In this document: positions 49,969 through 59,219 of the stretch, in pieces | How the letters are laid out: the number at the start of each line of letters is the position of its first letter | Numbering within the stretch: the first letter of the stretch is position 1 | NCBI RefSeq assembly: GCF_003002055.1 | Contig: NZ_PVZF01000015.1 | Span: 81,072-145,071, forward strand | Origin: Kineococcus rhizosphaerae | GTDB lineage: Bacteria; Actinomycetota; Actinomycetes; Actinomycetales; Kineococcaceae | Direction: 5' to 3' | Length of the DNA: 64,000 nt | Translations under genes and position numbers: made by a program | The notes under the pieces: generated by a model | Databases searched by the model: none | Seen by the model: only the letters and a program-made list of their open reading frames with translations | What the model was told of the DNA's origin: nothing

Positions 49969-50030
49969 TCCCGCGCGAGGCACACCTCGTGCCCTCCCAC
50001 GGGCCGGGTTCCCGCGCGAGGCACACCTCG
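49969..50030. repeat. 21-bp direct repeats with small hairpins
   Basis: tcccgcgcgaggcacacctc plus a final G occurs at 49969-49989 and 50010-50030, a 41-base period. Each copy contains gcgagg-caca-cctcg(c/t), a 6-bp stem that is perfect in the second copy. They lie between the convergent luxR (stop 49918) and unknown gene (stop 50059), after a run of ccgcc units. Possibly a terminator pair. Confidence 0.8.
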
Positions 50031-50058
50031 CGCCGCACCCGACGGGTGAGGTCCCGCC

Positions 50059-51279
50059 TCAGCGCCCGCCGAGGATGTTCCGGATCTGCTGCATCTGGGC
50101 GTCCCCGACGCCGAGCTGGCCCATGACGTTCTCCAGCCAGTGCGGTTCCCCGTCGCCGAAGAGGTCACCGAGCACGTCGTCCTCCTCCTCGGCGTCGACG
50201 GCCGCGGCGAGGGCGGGCCAGAACCCGCGGGCGACGGTCCACGGCGCGGACTCGCTGAGCAGCCCCAGGGCGCCGAGGTCGGACAGCCGTTCGCGCAGTT
50301 CCTCGACGGCCACCCCGGCGGCGGGCCCGAGCACGGCGGCGTTGTCGACGAGCCCGTTCAGGGCGGCGTCGTCGAAGGGGTTCCCGGTGATCGCCGAGGC
50401 CAAGATCGTCGGCAGCACGGCGTCGGAGATCGAGAACCCCTCCTCCAGCGTCGTGGGGTCGTCGAGGATGAACCGGCCGACGAGGTGGCGGCGCAGCTCA
50501 CGGGGTTCCGGGGTCGGCTGCAGCCAGCCCTCGGCCTCCGGGCCGGGGGCCAGCAGCGTCTCGTCCTCGCCGTCGAGCAGGTCGAGGTCGAGCATGAGGA
50601 GCACGACCTGCCGCAGCCACGGCACGTCCTCGAGGTCGGTCGGTTCGCCGTCGGCGTCCACGGTGCTGGGGATGCGGTGCTCGAAGGAGGCGAGGATCGC
50701 GGTGACGTCGTCGCCGGCGAGCTCGGCGTCGTCGGGGACCTCGATCCCCTCGCCGACGTGGGCGAGGACGGCCTGCGCGGCCCGCACGGGGAAGGACGCG
50801 AGGACGGCGGCGTCCTCCTCCCCCTCGTCGACGTCCTCGGCCGCGGCGGCCAGGACCTCGGCGAGCTCGGGCGGCTCGCCCGCGAGCAGGACGAGGTTCG
50901 TCTCCAGGTCGCTCGCCGACCCCTGCCAGCGGCCGGTCTCGCCGAGGAAGGTCAGCAGCTGCCACCAGATCGCGGCGAGGTCGTCGACCATCTCGTCCGG
51001 TTCGGGGGTGGCCGTGTCCTCGACCATCGCGGGGATGACCTGCCCGACGAGCGCCTCGACGTCCTCGGGGGTGAGCCGGGTGAGCTGCGCTCCGGGCCGG
51101 ACGGTGAGCAGGCCGCCCGCGCCGACGGTGACGGCCTCGACGACGGCCTCGGGGCCCACCTCCTCGTCGACCTCGACGTTCTCGTCCAGCCACGCGGCGA
51201 AGGGGCCGCGCAGCTCCTGCATCGCGCGCTCGCCGAGCGCGTAGGACTCGTGCACCAGGGGACGTTCGTCAGCTGCCAC
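50059..51279 (-). CDS. Protein of unknown function, related to next gene upstream
   Basis: Acidic soluble protein of 406 residues with no family I recognise. It has an N-terminal helical part (FAAWLDENVEVDEEVG), a segment LTRLTPEDVEALVGQVIP, then IWWQLLTFLGETGRWQGSASDL, an acidic linker (AAAEDVDEGEEDAA) and a helical C-terminus ending in QIRNILGGR. The upstream gene product at 51339 shares the order and spacing of the N-terminal motifs (WL.E, DVE.LV.Q, W..LL...G.W.G), so the two look like old duplicates. Function unknown; there is no signal or membrane segment. Confidence 0.7.
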   Translation of the reverse strand: MAADERPLVHESYALGERAMQELRGPFAAWLDENVEVDEEVGPEAVVEAVTVGAGGLLTVRPGAQLTRLTPEDVEALVGQVIPAMVEDTATPEPDEMVDDLAAIWWQLLTFLGETGRWQGSASDLETNLVLLAGEPPELAEVLAAAAEDVDEGEEDAAVLASFPVRAAQAVLAHVGEGIEVPDDAELAGDDVTAILASFEHRIPSTVDADGEPTDLEDVPWLRQVVLLMLDLDLLDGEDETLLAPGPEAEGWLQPTPEPRELRRHLVGRFILDDPTTLEEGFSISDAVLPTILASAITGNPFDDAALNGLVDNAAVLGPAAGVAVEELRERLSDLGALGLLSESAPWTVARGFWPALAAAVDAEEEDDVLGDLFGDGEPHWLENVMGQLGVGDAQMQQIRNILGGR

Positions 51280-51338
51280 CGGCCCAGCCTGTCACCCGGG
51301 CCGTGATCGTCTCCACCGCGTCCGGTGAACGTCCTGCG

Positions 51339-52268
51339 TCAGCCCGCCCGCGCCAGCTCGGGGCCGTCGAGGTCCAGGACCCCGTCGTCGGCGAGCCGCG
51401 TCAGCCCCACGTGCACGGCCGGCTGCAGCCCTCGCGCGATCCGCCGGCCCGGCGCGGCGGGCAGGACGCCGCCGGCCACGAGCGGGGCCAGCCGCCCGGC
51501 GCCGACGAGCTCGGCGAGCAGGCGCCCGCCGCGCGTCACCTCGGCCGGGACGTCGGAGGTGGCCAGGGCCAGCGCGTACCCGGTGCCGGGGTCGCGGCGC
51601 ACGACGTGGGCCACCTCGGCGATCACGAGCCGGCGCCGGGCGAAGGCGGCGTCGACGTCGTGCGGGGAGTCCCACGAGGCCCAGCGCGGCCCCCGTCCCC
51701 CGCCGGGGCGCAGGAAGCCCAGCTGCACGAGGACCTCGCGCATCCGGGCGGTGCCGGCGGCCCGGCCGCGCAGGACGTCCTCGGCGTCGCGCACGAGCCC
51801 GGTCCGCCGCAGCGGCGCGAGCTCGACGGGCAGGCCGGTCCGGACGGTGTGGGCACCCCGCCCGAGCAGGCCCCCGCGAGCGGGGCGGCACAGCGCCGTG
51901 GCCAGGTCCGGCAGCTGCGCCCGGTCCCCCGTCCACCACCCCGCGGCGAGGAGGAAGTTCACGTACCGAGCCCACAGCGCGCAGGTGGCCCGGACCTCGC
52001 CGGCGCGGTCGAACCCGTCCAGCTCGGCCTGCCGGACCGCCTGCGCGACGAGGAGCTCGACGTCGGCGGCGTCCAGTTCCGTGACGACCCGGTCGGGCCG
52101 GGTTTCCCCGCGCCGGGCCAGCAGGTCGCGCCGCGAGTCGCGCAGGCAGCGCAGGTGGGCGCTGAGGTCGGCCGCGTCGACCCCTCCGAGGTCCTCGCTG
52201 AGCCAGCGCGCGAACGCCAGTTCCGTGCCGCGCACGCTCGAGCGGTCGGCCTCGGTCGACGGTTCCAC
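51339..52268 (-). CDS. Protein of unknown function, probable paralogue of the downstream gene
   Basis: Soluble protein of 309 residues, not recognised. The N-terminal half (FARWLSEDLGGVD, VTELDAADVELLVAQAVRQ, LWARYVNFLLAAGWWTGDRAQL) aligns in order and spacing with the protein coded at 50059. The C-terminal half is Arg-rich (ARRRLVIAEVAHVVRRD, VHVGLTRLADDGVLDLD) and could contain a winged-helix-like fold. The start is GTG 52268 behind GGGAGGA. It is 59 bases upstream of its relative, probably in one operon. Confidence 0.68.
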   Translation of the reverse strand: MEPSTEADRSSVRGTELAFARWLSEDLGGVDAADLSAHLRCLRDSRRDLLARRGETRPDRVVTELDAADVELLVAQAVRQAELDGFDRAGEVRATCALWARYVNFLLAAGWWTGDRAQLPDLATALCRPARGGLLGRGAHTVRTGLPVELAPLRRTGLVRDAEDVLRGRAAGTARMREVLVQLGFLRPGGGRGPRWASWDSPHDVDAAFARRRLVIAEVAHVVRRDPGTGYALALATSDVPAEVTRGGRLLAELVGAGRLAPLVAGGVLPAAPGRRIARGLQPAVHVGLTRLADDGVLDLDGPELARAG

Positions 52269-52357
52269 GGGAGTCCTCCCTCGTTCGGCGGGTCTCCACC
52301 GTACGAGGGAGCGCCCGGATTCCCCGGGAGTTGTCCACAGGCCTCGTGCACCGGGGA

Positions 52358-53794
52358 TCAGGCCCCGGGTCGCACCCAGTCCTGCCCGGGCACCCAGTCG
52401 GAGAACGCGTAGTCGGCGACCGACACCGTCGCCCCCGCGGCGGTGGCCGAGGCGATGGCCTGGTCGCGGTCGGCGTTGGACCGGTCGTTGAGGTCGCGCA
52501 GCGCCGCCTTGAGGTCCTTCACGTCACCGCCGAGGTAGCCCTGCACGATGTCGCCCAGGTGCGGGCTGACGGGTTTCTGCGCGGCCTGGACCTTGGCGAT
52601 CTCGGGGTTGCGCACGATGGGTTCGGGCGCCCGCTTGACGGTGTCGGCGAACCAGCGCGTGAGCTGCTTGTACGGCTCGATGACGTCCGCGGACTCGACG
52701 ACGGACAGGTCGAAGGGGGGCTGGTCCATCCCGCCGGCCAGTCCCTTCTGGTACTCCTTCGTCGTCATGGACTCGATGACGGCGTTGGCCTGCTCGGGGT
52801 TCTTGGTGTTCCCGGCGATGAAGAACTGCGCGGCGGACGTCCCCCGGTAGGTCGTCACCGTGCCGCCGTCGGGGGTCAGGATCGGGCCGACGCCCATGGT
52901 GTCGACGAAGGTGGGCACGACGTTCTTCGCCCCGCCCGCGCACCACGGCCCGTCCGGGAAGTACGCGGCGATGCCGGAGGCCCAGCGCGTGCGGGCGTCG
53001 GCGACGGTCAGGTTCCCGCTGCCCGCCAGGATCAGCCCGGAGTCGTTGAGCTCCTTCCAGAACTCGATGGCGTTGACGTAGGTGTCGTCGTCGTAGGCGA
53101 ACTCCCCCGTCGTGTACTTCGTGCCCTGGAACCCGGGGAACCCGGCGGCCTGGGCGAGGTCGTCCATCTGCTCACGCATGCGGGCGACGCCGCCGAGGGC
53201 GAGGACCATGGGCGCGGCGTCGCCGCCCTTGAGCTTCTGCAGGTTCGCGCGGTACTCGTCGTACGTGGTGGGCGGGTCGTCGGGGTCCAGACCGGCCTTG
53301 GAGACGAGGTCGACGTTGAACCACTGCGCGGCCGCGTACTGCTGGAAGGAGAACAGCGGCAGGCCGTAGAGCTTGCCGTCGATCGTCGTGATGCCCTCGG
53401 CGTAGGCGCCCTCGGGCAGCGCCGCCTTGGCCTCCTCCGACAGCGTGATCTCGTGCAGCCAGCCCTCGGCGACGAGCGCCGGCAGCGGCAGCCCGACGAC
53501 GTTGCTGTAGATGTCCGGCAGCTGCTTGCCCTGGTTCGCCAGCTGCAGCGCCTCGGTGGACTTGCTGACGTCGTTGTACGTGTACTGGATCTGGACGCCG
53601 AGCGCCTTGGCCTCGGTGGCCGCCCACTCCTTGTGGAACTTCTGCAGAGCGCTGAAGTGGTCCCACCAGCGCAGGCTGGCGGTGGAACCGGGGCCGGCGC
53701 CGCTGCCGCTGCTGCCTCCGCAGGCGGCGAGCAGGGCCAGGGCGGACAGTCCACCGCCACCGGCGAGCAGGGAGCGGCGCGAGATCTGGGTCAT
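52358..53794 (-). CDS. ABC sugar importer solute-binding lipoprotein
   Basis: Binding protein of 478 residues. The N-terminus combines a Tat-like ISRRSLLAGGGG with a lipobox ALLAACGGS (Cys about 25), so it is an exported lipoprotein. Typical CUT1 features follow (SLRWWDHFSALQKFHKEW, LPDIYSNVVGLPLPALVAEGWL, DGKLYGLPLFSFQQYAAAQWF, GIAAYFPDGPW). It lies last in the GH39/AKR/permease operon, 40 bases after the second permease, and probably captures xylo- or related oligosaccharides. Ligand inferred from neighbours only. Confidence 0.86.
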   Translation of the reverse strand: MTQISRRSLLAGGGGLSALALLAACGGSSGSGAGPGSTASLRWWDHFSALQKFHKEWAATEAKALGVQIQYTYNDVSKSTEALQLANQGKQLPDIYSNVVGLPLPALVAEGWLHEITLSEEAKAALPEGAYAEGITTIDGKLYGLPLFSFQQYAAAQWFNVDLVSKAGLDPDDPPTTYDEYRANLQKLKGGDAAPMVLALGGVARMREQMDDLAQAAGFPGFQGTKYTTGEFAYDDDTYVNAIEFWKELNDSGLILAGSGNLTVADARTRWASGIAAYFPDGPWCAGGAKNVVPTFVDTMGVGPILTPDGGTVTTYRGTSAAQFFIAGNTKNPEQANAVIESMTTKEYQKGLAGGMDQPPFDLSVVESADVIEPYKQLTRWFADTVKRAPEPIVRNPEIAKVQAAQKPVSPHLGDIVQGYLGGDVKDLKAALRDLNDRSNADRDQAIASATAAGATVSVADYAFSDWVPGQDWVRPGA

Positions 53795-53834
53795 GACGTT
53801 CTCCTCGTCGAGAATCGTGGGGGTTCGTGCAGGT

Positions 53835-54686
53835 CTAGGACTTGACGGCTCCGGCGATGCCTTCGACGAAGTACCGCTGGAGGAAGAGGAACAGCGCGAC
53901 GATGGGCAGGATCGAGATGACGCCGGCGGCGGCCATCCCGGACCAGTCGGTGGCGTTCTCCCCGACGAAGGCCTGCATCCCGACCGACAGCGTCCGCAGG
54001 TCCGGGTCGCTGAACGAGAACACCAGGGGCAGGAAGAACGCGTTCCAGGTCGCGAGGAAGGTCAGCAGCGCGACGGTCGCCGTGACGGGCATCGACAGCG
54101 GCAGCATGATCCGGAAGAACACGCGCCCGAACCCGGCCCCGTCGACGGTGGCGGCCTCCTCAAGCTCCTTCGGGAGCTGGCGGAAGTACCCGGCGTAGAT
54201 GAGGATCGCCGACACGTTGGCCGCACCCGACAGCGCGAGGATCATCCCCGTGAGGGAGTTCAGCAGGTTCAGCTCCATGGAGAGCTTGACGATCGGGATG
54301 ATGGTGTACCCGGTCGGGACGAACAGCGTGGCGACGAGCACCGCGAGGATCACCTTCTTGCCCCGGAACCCGTAGCGGCCGAGGACGTACCCCGCGAGGG
54401 CGCACCGCACGACGACGATGGCGACGGTCGAGACCGTCAGGATCACCGTGTTCACCATGTAGCGACCGAAGTTCGCGTCGGTCCACGCCCGGGAGTAGTT
54501 CTCCCACGCGAAGTCGTCGGGGACGATCTTCAGCCCGGCCGTGAAGACCTCCAGGGAGCTCTTGAGCGACGCCGAGACCATCCACACGAAGGGGTAGACC
54601 CAGACGACCGCCAGGACGGCCAGCAGCAGGACCACGCCCCACCACGGCGCGCGTCGCAGGAGCCGGGCTCCGAGGGTCGCGTTCAC
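53835..54686 (-). CDS. ABC sugar importer permease (MalG-like)
   Basis: Permease of 283 residues with six hydrophobic segments and EAA loop KELEEAATVDGAGFGRVFFRI. It ends with the QRYFVEGIAGAVKS tail usual for this subunit. The GTG start overlaps the stop of the partner permease (GTGA, 54683-54686). No ATPase is encoded in the operon. Confidence 0.88.
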   Translation of the reverse strand: MNATLGARLLRRAPWWGVVLLLAVLAVVWVYPFVWMVSASLKSSLEVFTAGLKIVPDDFAWENYSRAWTDANFGRYMVNTVILTVSTVAIVVVRCALAGYVLGRYGFRGKKVILAVLVATLFVPTGYTIIPIVKLSMELNLLNSLTGMILALSGAANVSAILIYAGYFRQLPKELEEAATVDGAGFGRVFFRIMLPLSMPVTATVALLTFLATWNAFFLPLVFSFSDPDLRTLSVGMQAFVGENATDWSGMAAAGVISILPIVALFLFLQRYFVEGIAGAVKS

Positions 54687-55657
54687 GACAGCTCCTTCCG
54701 GCTGCGGCGGGCGACGACGAGCGCCCACGCCTGCAGCGCCCCGACGACCATGACGAACACCCCGAACAGGACGGCGGCCGCCGAGGCGAACCCGAGCTGC
54801 GGGATGGAGGCGCTGAACGCCCACCGGTAGATGTAGATCTCGATGATCTCGGTGGAGAAGAACGGTCCCCCGCCGGTCATGGTCTGCATGAGGTCGAAGG
54901 CGTGGAACGTGTCCTCGACCGTGAGGACCGTGATGATGAGCAGGAACGGGGCGAGCAGCGGCAGCGTGACGTACCGGAAGCTCTGGAACGCGCCGGCCCC
55001 GTCGATGCGGGCCGCCTCGTTGAGCTCGTTCGGGATCGTCTGCAGCGCGGCCAGCCAGTAGACCATCGTGATGCCGAAGAACTTCCACACGTACACCGCG
55101 GCGGCCGTCACGAGGGCGGTCCCGGAGTCGCCGAGGAAGTCGACGCCCCCCTTCGCGCCCAGCATCTTCAGGAACGCCGTGAACGGCCCGCTGGCGGGGT
55201 CGAAGACGAACTGCATGACGACCCCGACGATGGCCGTCGTGGTCACGACGGGCAGGAAGTAGACCGTGCGGAACAGGTTGCGCAGCGGCAGCCGCGGCGA
55301 GTTCAGCACCATGGCCAGCAGCAGGCTGAGCAGGATGCGCGCCGGGGCGACGAGCAGCATGAACACCAGGGTGATCTTCACCGAGGACCAGAACGCCGGG
55401 TCGGCCAGGACGGCTCGGTAGTTCGCGATCCCCACGAACCGCTGGCCGGAGGAGAACCCGTTCCACTCCACGAGGGAGTACCAGTAGCTCGCCACGATCG
55501 GGTACAGCGTGTAGAGGCCGTACAGCACGAGCGTGGGGGTGAGGAACGCCCAGATCCAGATCGTCTGGCGCCTGGTGTCGATGCCGCGCTTCGCCGTCGG
55601 CGGCGCGGTGAGGGTCGTGGGGGCCGGCGTGGGCGCGGGGGTGATCGTTCTCGCCAT
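54683..55657 (-). CDS. ABC sugar importer permease (MalF-like)
   Basis: Permease of 324 residues: a Pro/Thr-rich cytoplasmic N-terminus of about 30 residues, six hydrophobic segments and EAA loop NELNEAARIDGAGAFQSFRYV. It pairs with the next permease to form the channel. It begins 14 bases after the aldo/keto reductase gene, with GGGAGGT near the ATG at 55657. Confidence 0.88.
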   Translation of the reverse strand: MARTITPAPTPAPTTLTAPPTAKRGIDTRRQTIWIWAFLTPTLVLYGLYTLYPIVASYWYSLVEWNGFSSGQRFVGIANYRAVLADPAFWSSVKITLVFMLLVAPARILLSLLLAMVLNSPRLPLRNLFRTVYFLPVVTTTAIVGVVMQFVFDPASGPFTAFLKMLGAKGGVDFLGDSGTALVTAAAVYVWKFFGITMVYWLAALQTIPNELNEAARIDGAGAFQSFRYVTLPLLAPFLLIITVLTVEDTFHAFDLMQTMTGGGPFFSTEIIEIYIYRWAFSASIPQLGFASAAAVLFGVFVMVVGALQAWALVVARRSRKELS

Positions 55658-55671
55658 CGGGGGTGACCTCC

Positions 55672-56505
55672 CTACCGGATCTGGCTGAGCGAGAAGGTGG
55701 CCGGGTCGCTGCCGGTGCGGTGGCCGCGGTCGAGGTCCGTGATGGCCTGCAACTCGTCCGCGCCGAGCCTCAGCGCGGACGCCGCGAGGTTCTCCGCCAG
55801 GCGTTCGCGGCGGCTGGACTTCGGGATGACGACGTGGCCGTTCTGCAGGTGCCAGGCGAGGACCACCTGCGCCGGGGTCACGTCGTGCGCGTGGGCGGTG
55901 GACGTCACCACCGGGTCGTCGAGGTCGGCCCCCTGCCCGAGCGGGGAGTAGGCCTCGACGACGATCCCCCGCTCCCGGCAGACGGCGACGAGGTCGCGCT
56001 GCTGGAACGTGGGGTGCAGCTCGATCTGGTTGACGGCCGGGACGCCGTCGAGGGCGTCGAGGTGCTCGGGCAGGAAGTTCGAGACCCCCACCGCCCGCAC
56101 CCGTCCCTCGGCGTGCAGTCGGCGCAGCGCGCGCCAGCTGTCGGCGTACCGGCCCGCCGAGGGGTTGGGCCAGTGGACGAGGTACAGGTCGAGCCGGTCG
56201 ACGCCGAGCCGGTCGCAGGTGTCGTCGTAGGCGCGCAGCGCCTCGTCGTACCCCTGGTCGCCGTTGCGGAGCTTGGAGGTCACGAAGACCTCCTCGCGCC
56301 GCAGCCCGGACGCCTGCAGCGCCGCGCCGACGCCGGCCTCGTTGACGTACGCGGCGGCGGTGTCGACGTGCCGGTACCCGAGCTCCAGGGCGTCCTCGAC
56401 GACGCGCTGGGCGTCGTCGGCGGGGACCTGGAAGACCCCGACCCCGAGCTGCGGGATCGCGACCCCGTCGGCGAGCCGGACGGCGTCGAGCTCCGGGGCG
56501 CTCAC
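55672..56505 (-). CDS. Aldo/keto reductase in glycoside operon
   Basis: Protein of 277 residues. The catalytic tetrad is in HVDTAAAYVNEAGVG (Asp, Tyr), FVTSKLRN (Lys) and YLVHWP (His). IPKSSRRERL binds NADP. It resembles the paralogue at 6887. Its GTG start overlaps the GH39 stop (GTGA, 56502-56505). In this operon it may reduce the monosaccharide released by the glycosidase (xylose-reductase-like) or an aldehyde derived from it. The exact substrate is open. Confidence 0.87.
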   Translation of the reverse strand: MSAPELDAVRLADGVAIPQLGVGVFQVPADDAQRVVEDALELGYRHVDTAAAYVNEAGVGAALQASGLRREEVFVTSKLRNGDQGYDEALRAYDDTCDRLGVDRLDLYLVHWPNPSAGRYADSWRALRRLHAEGRVRAVGVSNFLPEHLDALDGVPAVNQIELHPTFQQRDLVAVCRERGIVVEAYSPLGQGADLDDPVVTSTAHAHDVTPAQVVLAWHLQNGHVVIPKSSRRERLAENLAASALRLGADELQAITDLDRGHRTGSDPATFSLSQIR

Positions 56506-58226
56506 CTCGGCTCCAGCACGAGCAGCGAGACCGACGGCAGCGGCAGCTCGACGGTCGACGTGAACGTCCCCCCGGAGACGGTGACGTCCTGCACGGGGGC
56601 GAACTCCTCCAGACCCTGCCGGTCCTTGATCGCGGCGATCTGGTCCTCGGTGGGGTTCTGCGGGGACCCCAGCGCCGTCCACACGGTGTGGGCGTTGCTG
56701 TGGGCGGCGTCGATGCGGTGGTGGTGCACGGCGTACGTCCCGTCGGGCAGGTTCTCCACGCGCACCGTGACGGGGGCGGCCGCCTCGTCCTGCTGGTACT
56801 GGTCGTCGGTGTGCCGCCAGACGAGCAGGCTGACGCGCCCGGCGGGGTCGGCGGAGGCGAGGACGTCGACCTCCTCGCGCATGGACCGTCCGTCCCCCGC
56901 GTCGAGGTCCTCGGCCGGGCTCATGGCGTCCGACGTCGCACTCAGGCGCCGGCCGCCGAGCCGGGACAGCATGCGGTAGGCGTTGAGCAGGGGTTTCTCG
57001 ATGCCGCCGGCGGTGAGGAACGCGCGGGTGCCCTCGAAGAACCGCTCGCCCTCGAAGTAGAAGCTCCACGAGGTGGCCTGCTCGACCGTCACCGGTTCGG
57101 TCTCGTTGAGGTCCAGGATCTTCTTGAACAGCTTGACCTGGAACACCGGGTAGTACTCGGTGTTCTGGAAGGCGAAGTTGGCGTTGTCGTAGACGCTGTA
57201 GTGCGCGGGGACCCCGGCGTCGCACTCGTCGACGATGGCGGGCAACGAGTGGTACTGCGGGAACTCGGCGATGACGCGCTGCATGCGGCGGATCTCGAAC
57301 AGCATCTTGTGCGCCGACGGGTTCTGCTTCTCCGGCGCCGGTGCCCCGGTCGGGCCGTAGGTGCGCCACGGCGTGAACGCGGACCCCTTGGTGTGGAACG
57401 AGACGAAGTCAAGCGCGACGTCGTGGTCGGCGGTGTGCTGCAGGAACGTGCGCAGGAACTCGACCCCGCCGCCCGTCACGGCCGGCCCGCCGACCCGGGC
57501 GTCGGGCAGGACGCTGCGCACGGCCTCGGCGGTGACCCGGTAGAGGTCGCAGAACTGCTCCGGGGTGCCCTTCCAGTAGAAGATGTCCGGCTCGTTCCAC
57601 AGCTCGAAGAGCCACTCCCGGACCTCGGCGAGACCGTAGCGCTCGACGCAGTGCTGCACGTGCGCGGCGACGAGCCCGCGCCACTTCTCGTAGTCCTTCG
57701 GCGGGTAGGCCCAGGCCCCAGCCTCGTAGTTGCTGTAGACCGTGGGGCTGGACACGACCTTGAGGTCGTCGGCCTCGGGGGGCAGCAGGTCGCGGGGCGT
57801 GAACGCGATCTCCATGAGGACGTGGTGGCCCGCCTCGACGATCGCGTCGTAGGTCTGGTCGGCGATCGTGAAGTCGTAGAACGGGTTCCCGTCGGCGTCC
57901 TCGTGGTAGACGTTCCCGTTGCCCCAGTGCGGGATCCCGAACCCCGTGCCCGAGCAGAACACGTAGTGCGGGCGGATCAGGAAGGGCCGCGGCGAGAACT
58001 CCCCGAAGGTGTTCAGGAGCTTGCGCCCCGTCGGGGTGTACGTCCAGTTGATCTCGTCGTACCCGATGCTCTCCCAGATCCGGGTCAGGGCGCCCCGGTC
58101 GCTGGCGGCGTCGACGACGACGGTGGCCCGCTCGACGTGCGGGGCCGCGGGGTCGCTGGGGGCGGAGCGCGGGAAGTGGTTGGTGTCGGTGGACAGGCCG
58201 GGGTTGTGAGCAGTGCTGGTGCTCAT
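56502..58226 (-). CDS. GH39 family beta-xylosidase-like glycosidase
   Basis: Protein of 574 residues with a TIM-barrel glycosidase domain. WLFELWNEPDIFYW carries the acid/base Glu and AIVDECDAG the nucleophile Glu, as in GH39 beta-xylosidases. A beta-sandwich C-terminal part (VSLLVWRHTDD to SLLVLEPR) follows. There is no signal peptide, so it acts in the cytoplasm on imported oligosaccharides. It heads the operon glycosidase, aldo/keto reductase, two permeases, binding protein. ATG 58226 follows GGAGGG. Other GH39 activities (alpha-iduronidase, arabinosidase) are possible. Confidence 0.84.
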   Translation of the reverse strand: MSTSTAHNPGLSTDTNHFPRSAPSDPAAPHVERATVVVDAASDRGALTRIWESIGYDEINWTYTPTGRKLLNTFGEFSPRPFLIRPHYVFCSGTGFGIPHWGNGNVYHEDADGNPFYDFTIADQTYDAIVEAGHHVLMEIAFTPRDLLPPEADDLKVVSSPTVYSNYEAGAWAYPPKDYEKWRGLVAAHVQHCVERYGLAEVREWLFELWNEPDIFYWKGTPEQFCDLYRVTAEAVRSVLPDARVGGPAVTGGGVEFLRTFLQHTADHDVALDFVSFHTKGSAFTPWRTYGPTGAPAPEKQNPSAHKMLFEIRRMQRVIAEFPQYHSLPAIVDECDAGVPAHYSVYDNANFAFQNTEYYPVFQVKLFKKILDLNETEPVTVEQATSWSFYFEGERFFEGTRAFLTAGGIEKPLLNAYRMLSRLGGRRLSATSDAMSPAEDLDAGDGRSMREEVDVLASADPAGRVSLLVWRHTDDQYQQDEAAAPVTVRVENLPDGTYAVHHHRIDAAHSNAHTVWTALGSPQNPTEDQIAAIKDRQGLEEFAPVQDVTVSGGTFTSTVELPLPSVSLLVLEPR

Positions 58227-58317
58227 GGGGGTGCCCTCCAGGGCAGGCGGGAGCCGCGTCGGTGCGGCTGCGGCGGGTGGTTCTCGGTGAAGGGTCGGGC
58301 GAAGGGTCTGAGGTGTG

Positions 58318-59031
58318 TCAGGCGTTGGCGGGGTCGGGGGCGTCGTACGCCCCGAGCGCGCGGTCACGGGCTTCGGTGATGTGCGCGGCCATGGCCGCGC
58401 GGGCGGTGGCCGGGTCGCCGGTGCGCAGTCCGTCGAGGACCCGCGTGTGCTCGGCGACGCAGTGGTCGGAGTCGGTGACGCCTCCGCCGCCGAAGAGGCG
58501 GAAGCGCTGGATCTGCCCGCCGAGGGCGCGGTACGCGGACAGCAGGAACTCGTTGCCGGTGGCCTCGGCGATGATGCGGTGGAAGCGCTCGTCGGCTTCC
58601 CAGTACTGCCGGAACTCGTGGAACGAGGGCCCCAGGGGGGCGGTCGCGAGGTCGTGGACGGCCCGTTCGAGGTCGGCCACGAGCTGCGGAGTGAGCCGGT
58701 CGGCGGCCAGCTCGGCCAGGGAGGGTTCGAGGACGAGCCGGGCCTGCATGAGCCGGACGAGTTCCTCGGGGGTCGCGACGGGGGCGACCCGGTAGCCCTT
58801 GAGGGCGGTGCGGCGGACCAGGCCCGTGGACTCCAGCCGGGCGAGGGCCTCGCGGACGGGCGTCTGGGAGACGCCGAACTCCCGGGCCAGCGCGTCGATG
58901 CCCAGGGCGGTACCGGCTCTCAGCTCGCCGTCGATGAGCAGGTCGAGGACGGCGTCGTAGACGTGGTCCGCGAGCATCTGCCGGCTCGGGGCCGGCGCGC
59001 GACGGGTCCTCGTCTGATCCACGAGCGTCAT
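58318..59031 (-). CDS. GntR family (FCD) regulator of the glycoside operon
   Basis: Regulator of 237 residues. The winged helix (LADHVYDAVLDLLIDGEL, IDALAREFGVSQTPVREALARLE) is followed by an all-helical FCD ligand domain with the expected metal ligands: Asp and His in ADERFHRIIAEATGN, His in AEHTRVLDGL and His in MAAHITEARDRAL. It is encoded directly upstream of the GH39 operon in the same direction. A palindrome about 130 bases upstream of its start is a likely operator. It probably responds to an acidic sugar or similar effector. Confidence 0.87.
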   Translation of the reverse strand: MTLVDQTRTRRAPAPSRQMLADHVYDAVLDLLIDGELRAGTALGIDALAREFGVSQTPVREALARLESTGLVRRTALKGYRVAPVATPEELVRLMQARLVLEPSLAELAADRLTPQLVADLERAVHDLATAPLGPSFHEFRQYWEADERFHRIIAEATGNEFLLSAYRALGGQIQRFRLFGGGGVTDSDHCVAEHTRVLDGLRTGDPATARAAMAAHITEARDRALGAYDAPDPANA

Positions 59032-59156
59032 CGTAGACAGCCCTCCGGGTCGGGACGGGTTCTATCGAACGGTGGGGCGGGCGGTGCGGCATCGCTGTCA
59101 CCTCCTCGGCGCCGGCTCTGCGGTGAGCGTGCGTCGTGCTGTTGTCATCGACCGTA

Positions 59157-59170
59157 GATCGTGCACGATC
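59157..59170. promoter_or_regulatory. Palindrome, probable GntR operator
   Basis: GATCGTGCACGATC, a perfect 14-bp palindrome upstream of gntR (start 59031). The inner CGTGCACG fits the GT-N2-AC half-site pattern of FadR-type GntR proteins. Confidence 0.5.
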
Positions 59171-59219
59171 GATGGTCAAGAGGTTGTGGCGCCCACTTCC
59201 TCCAGCGCCGGCGGTTCGG

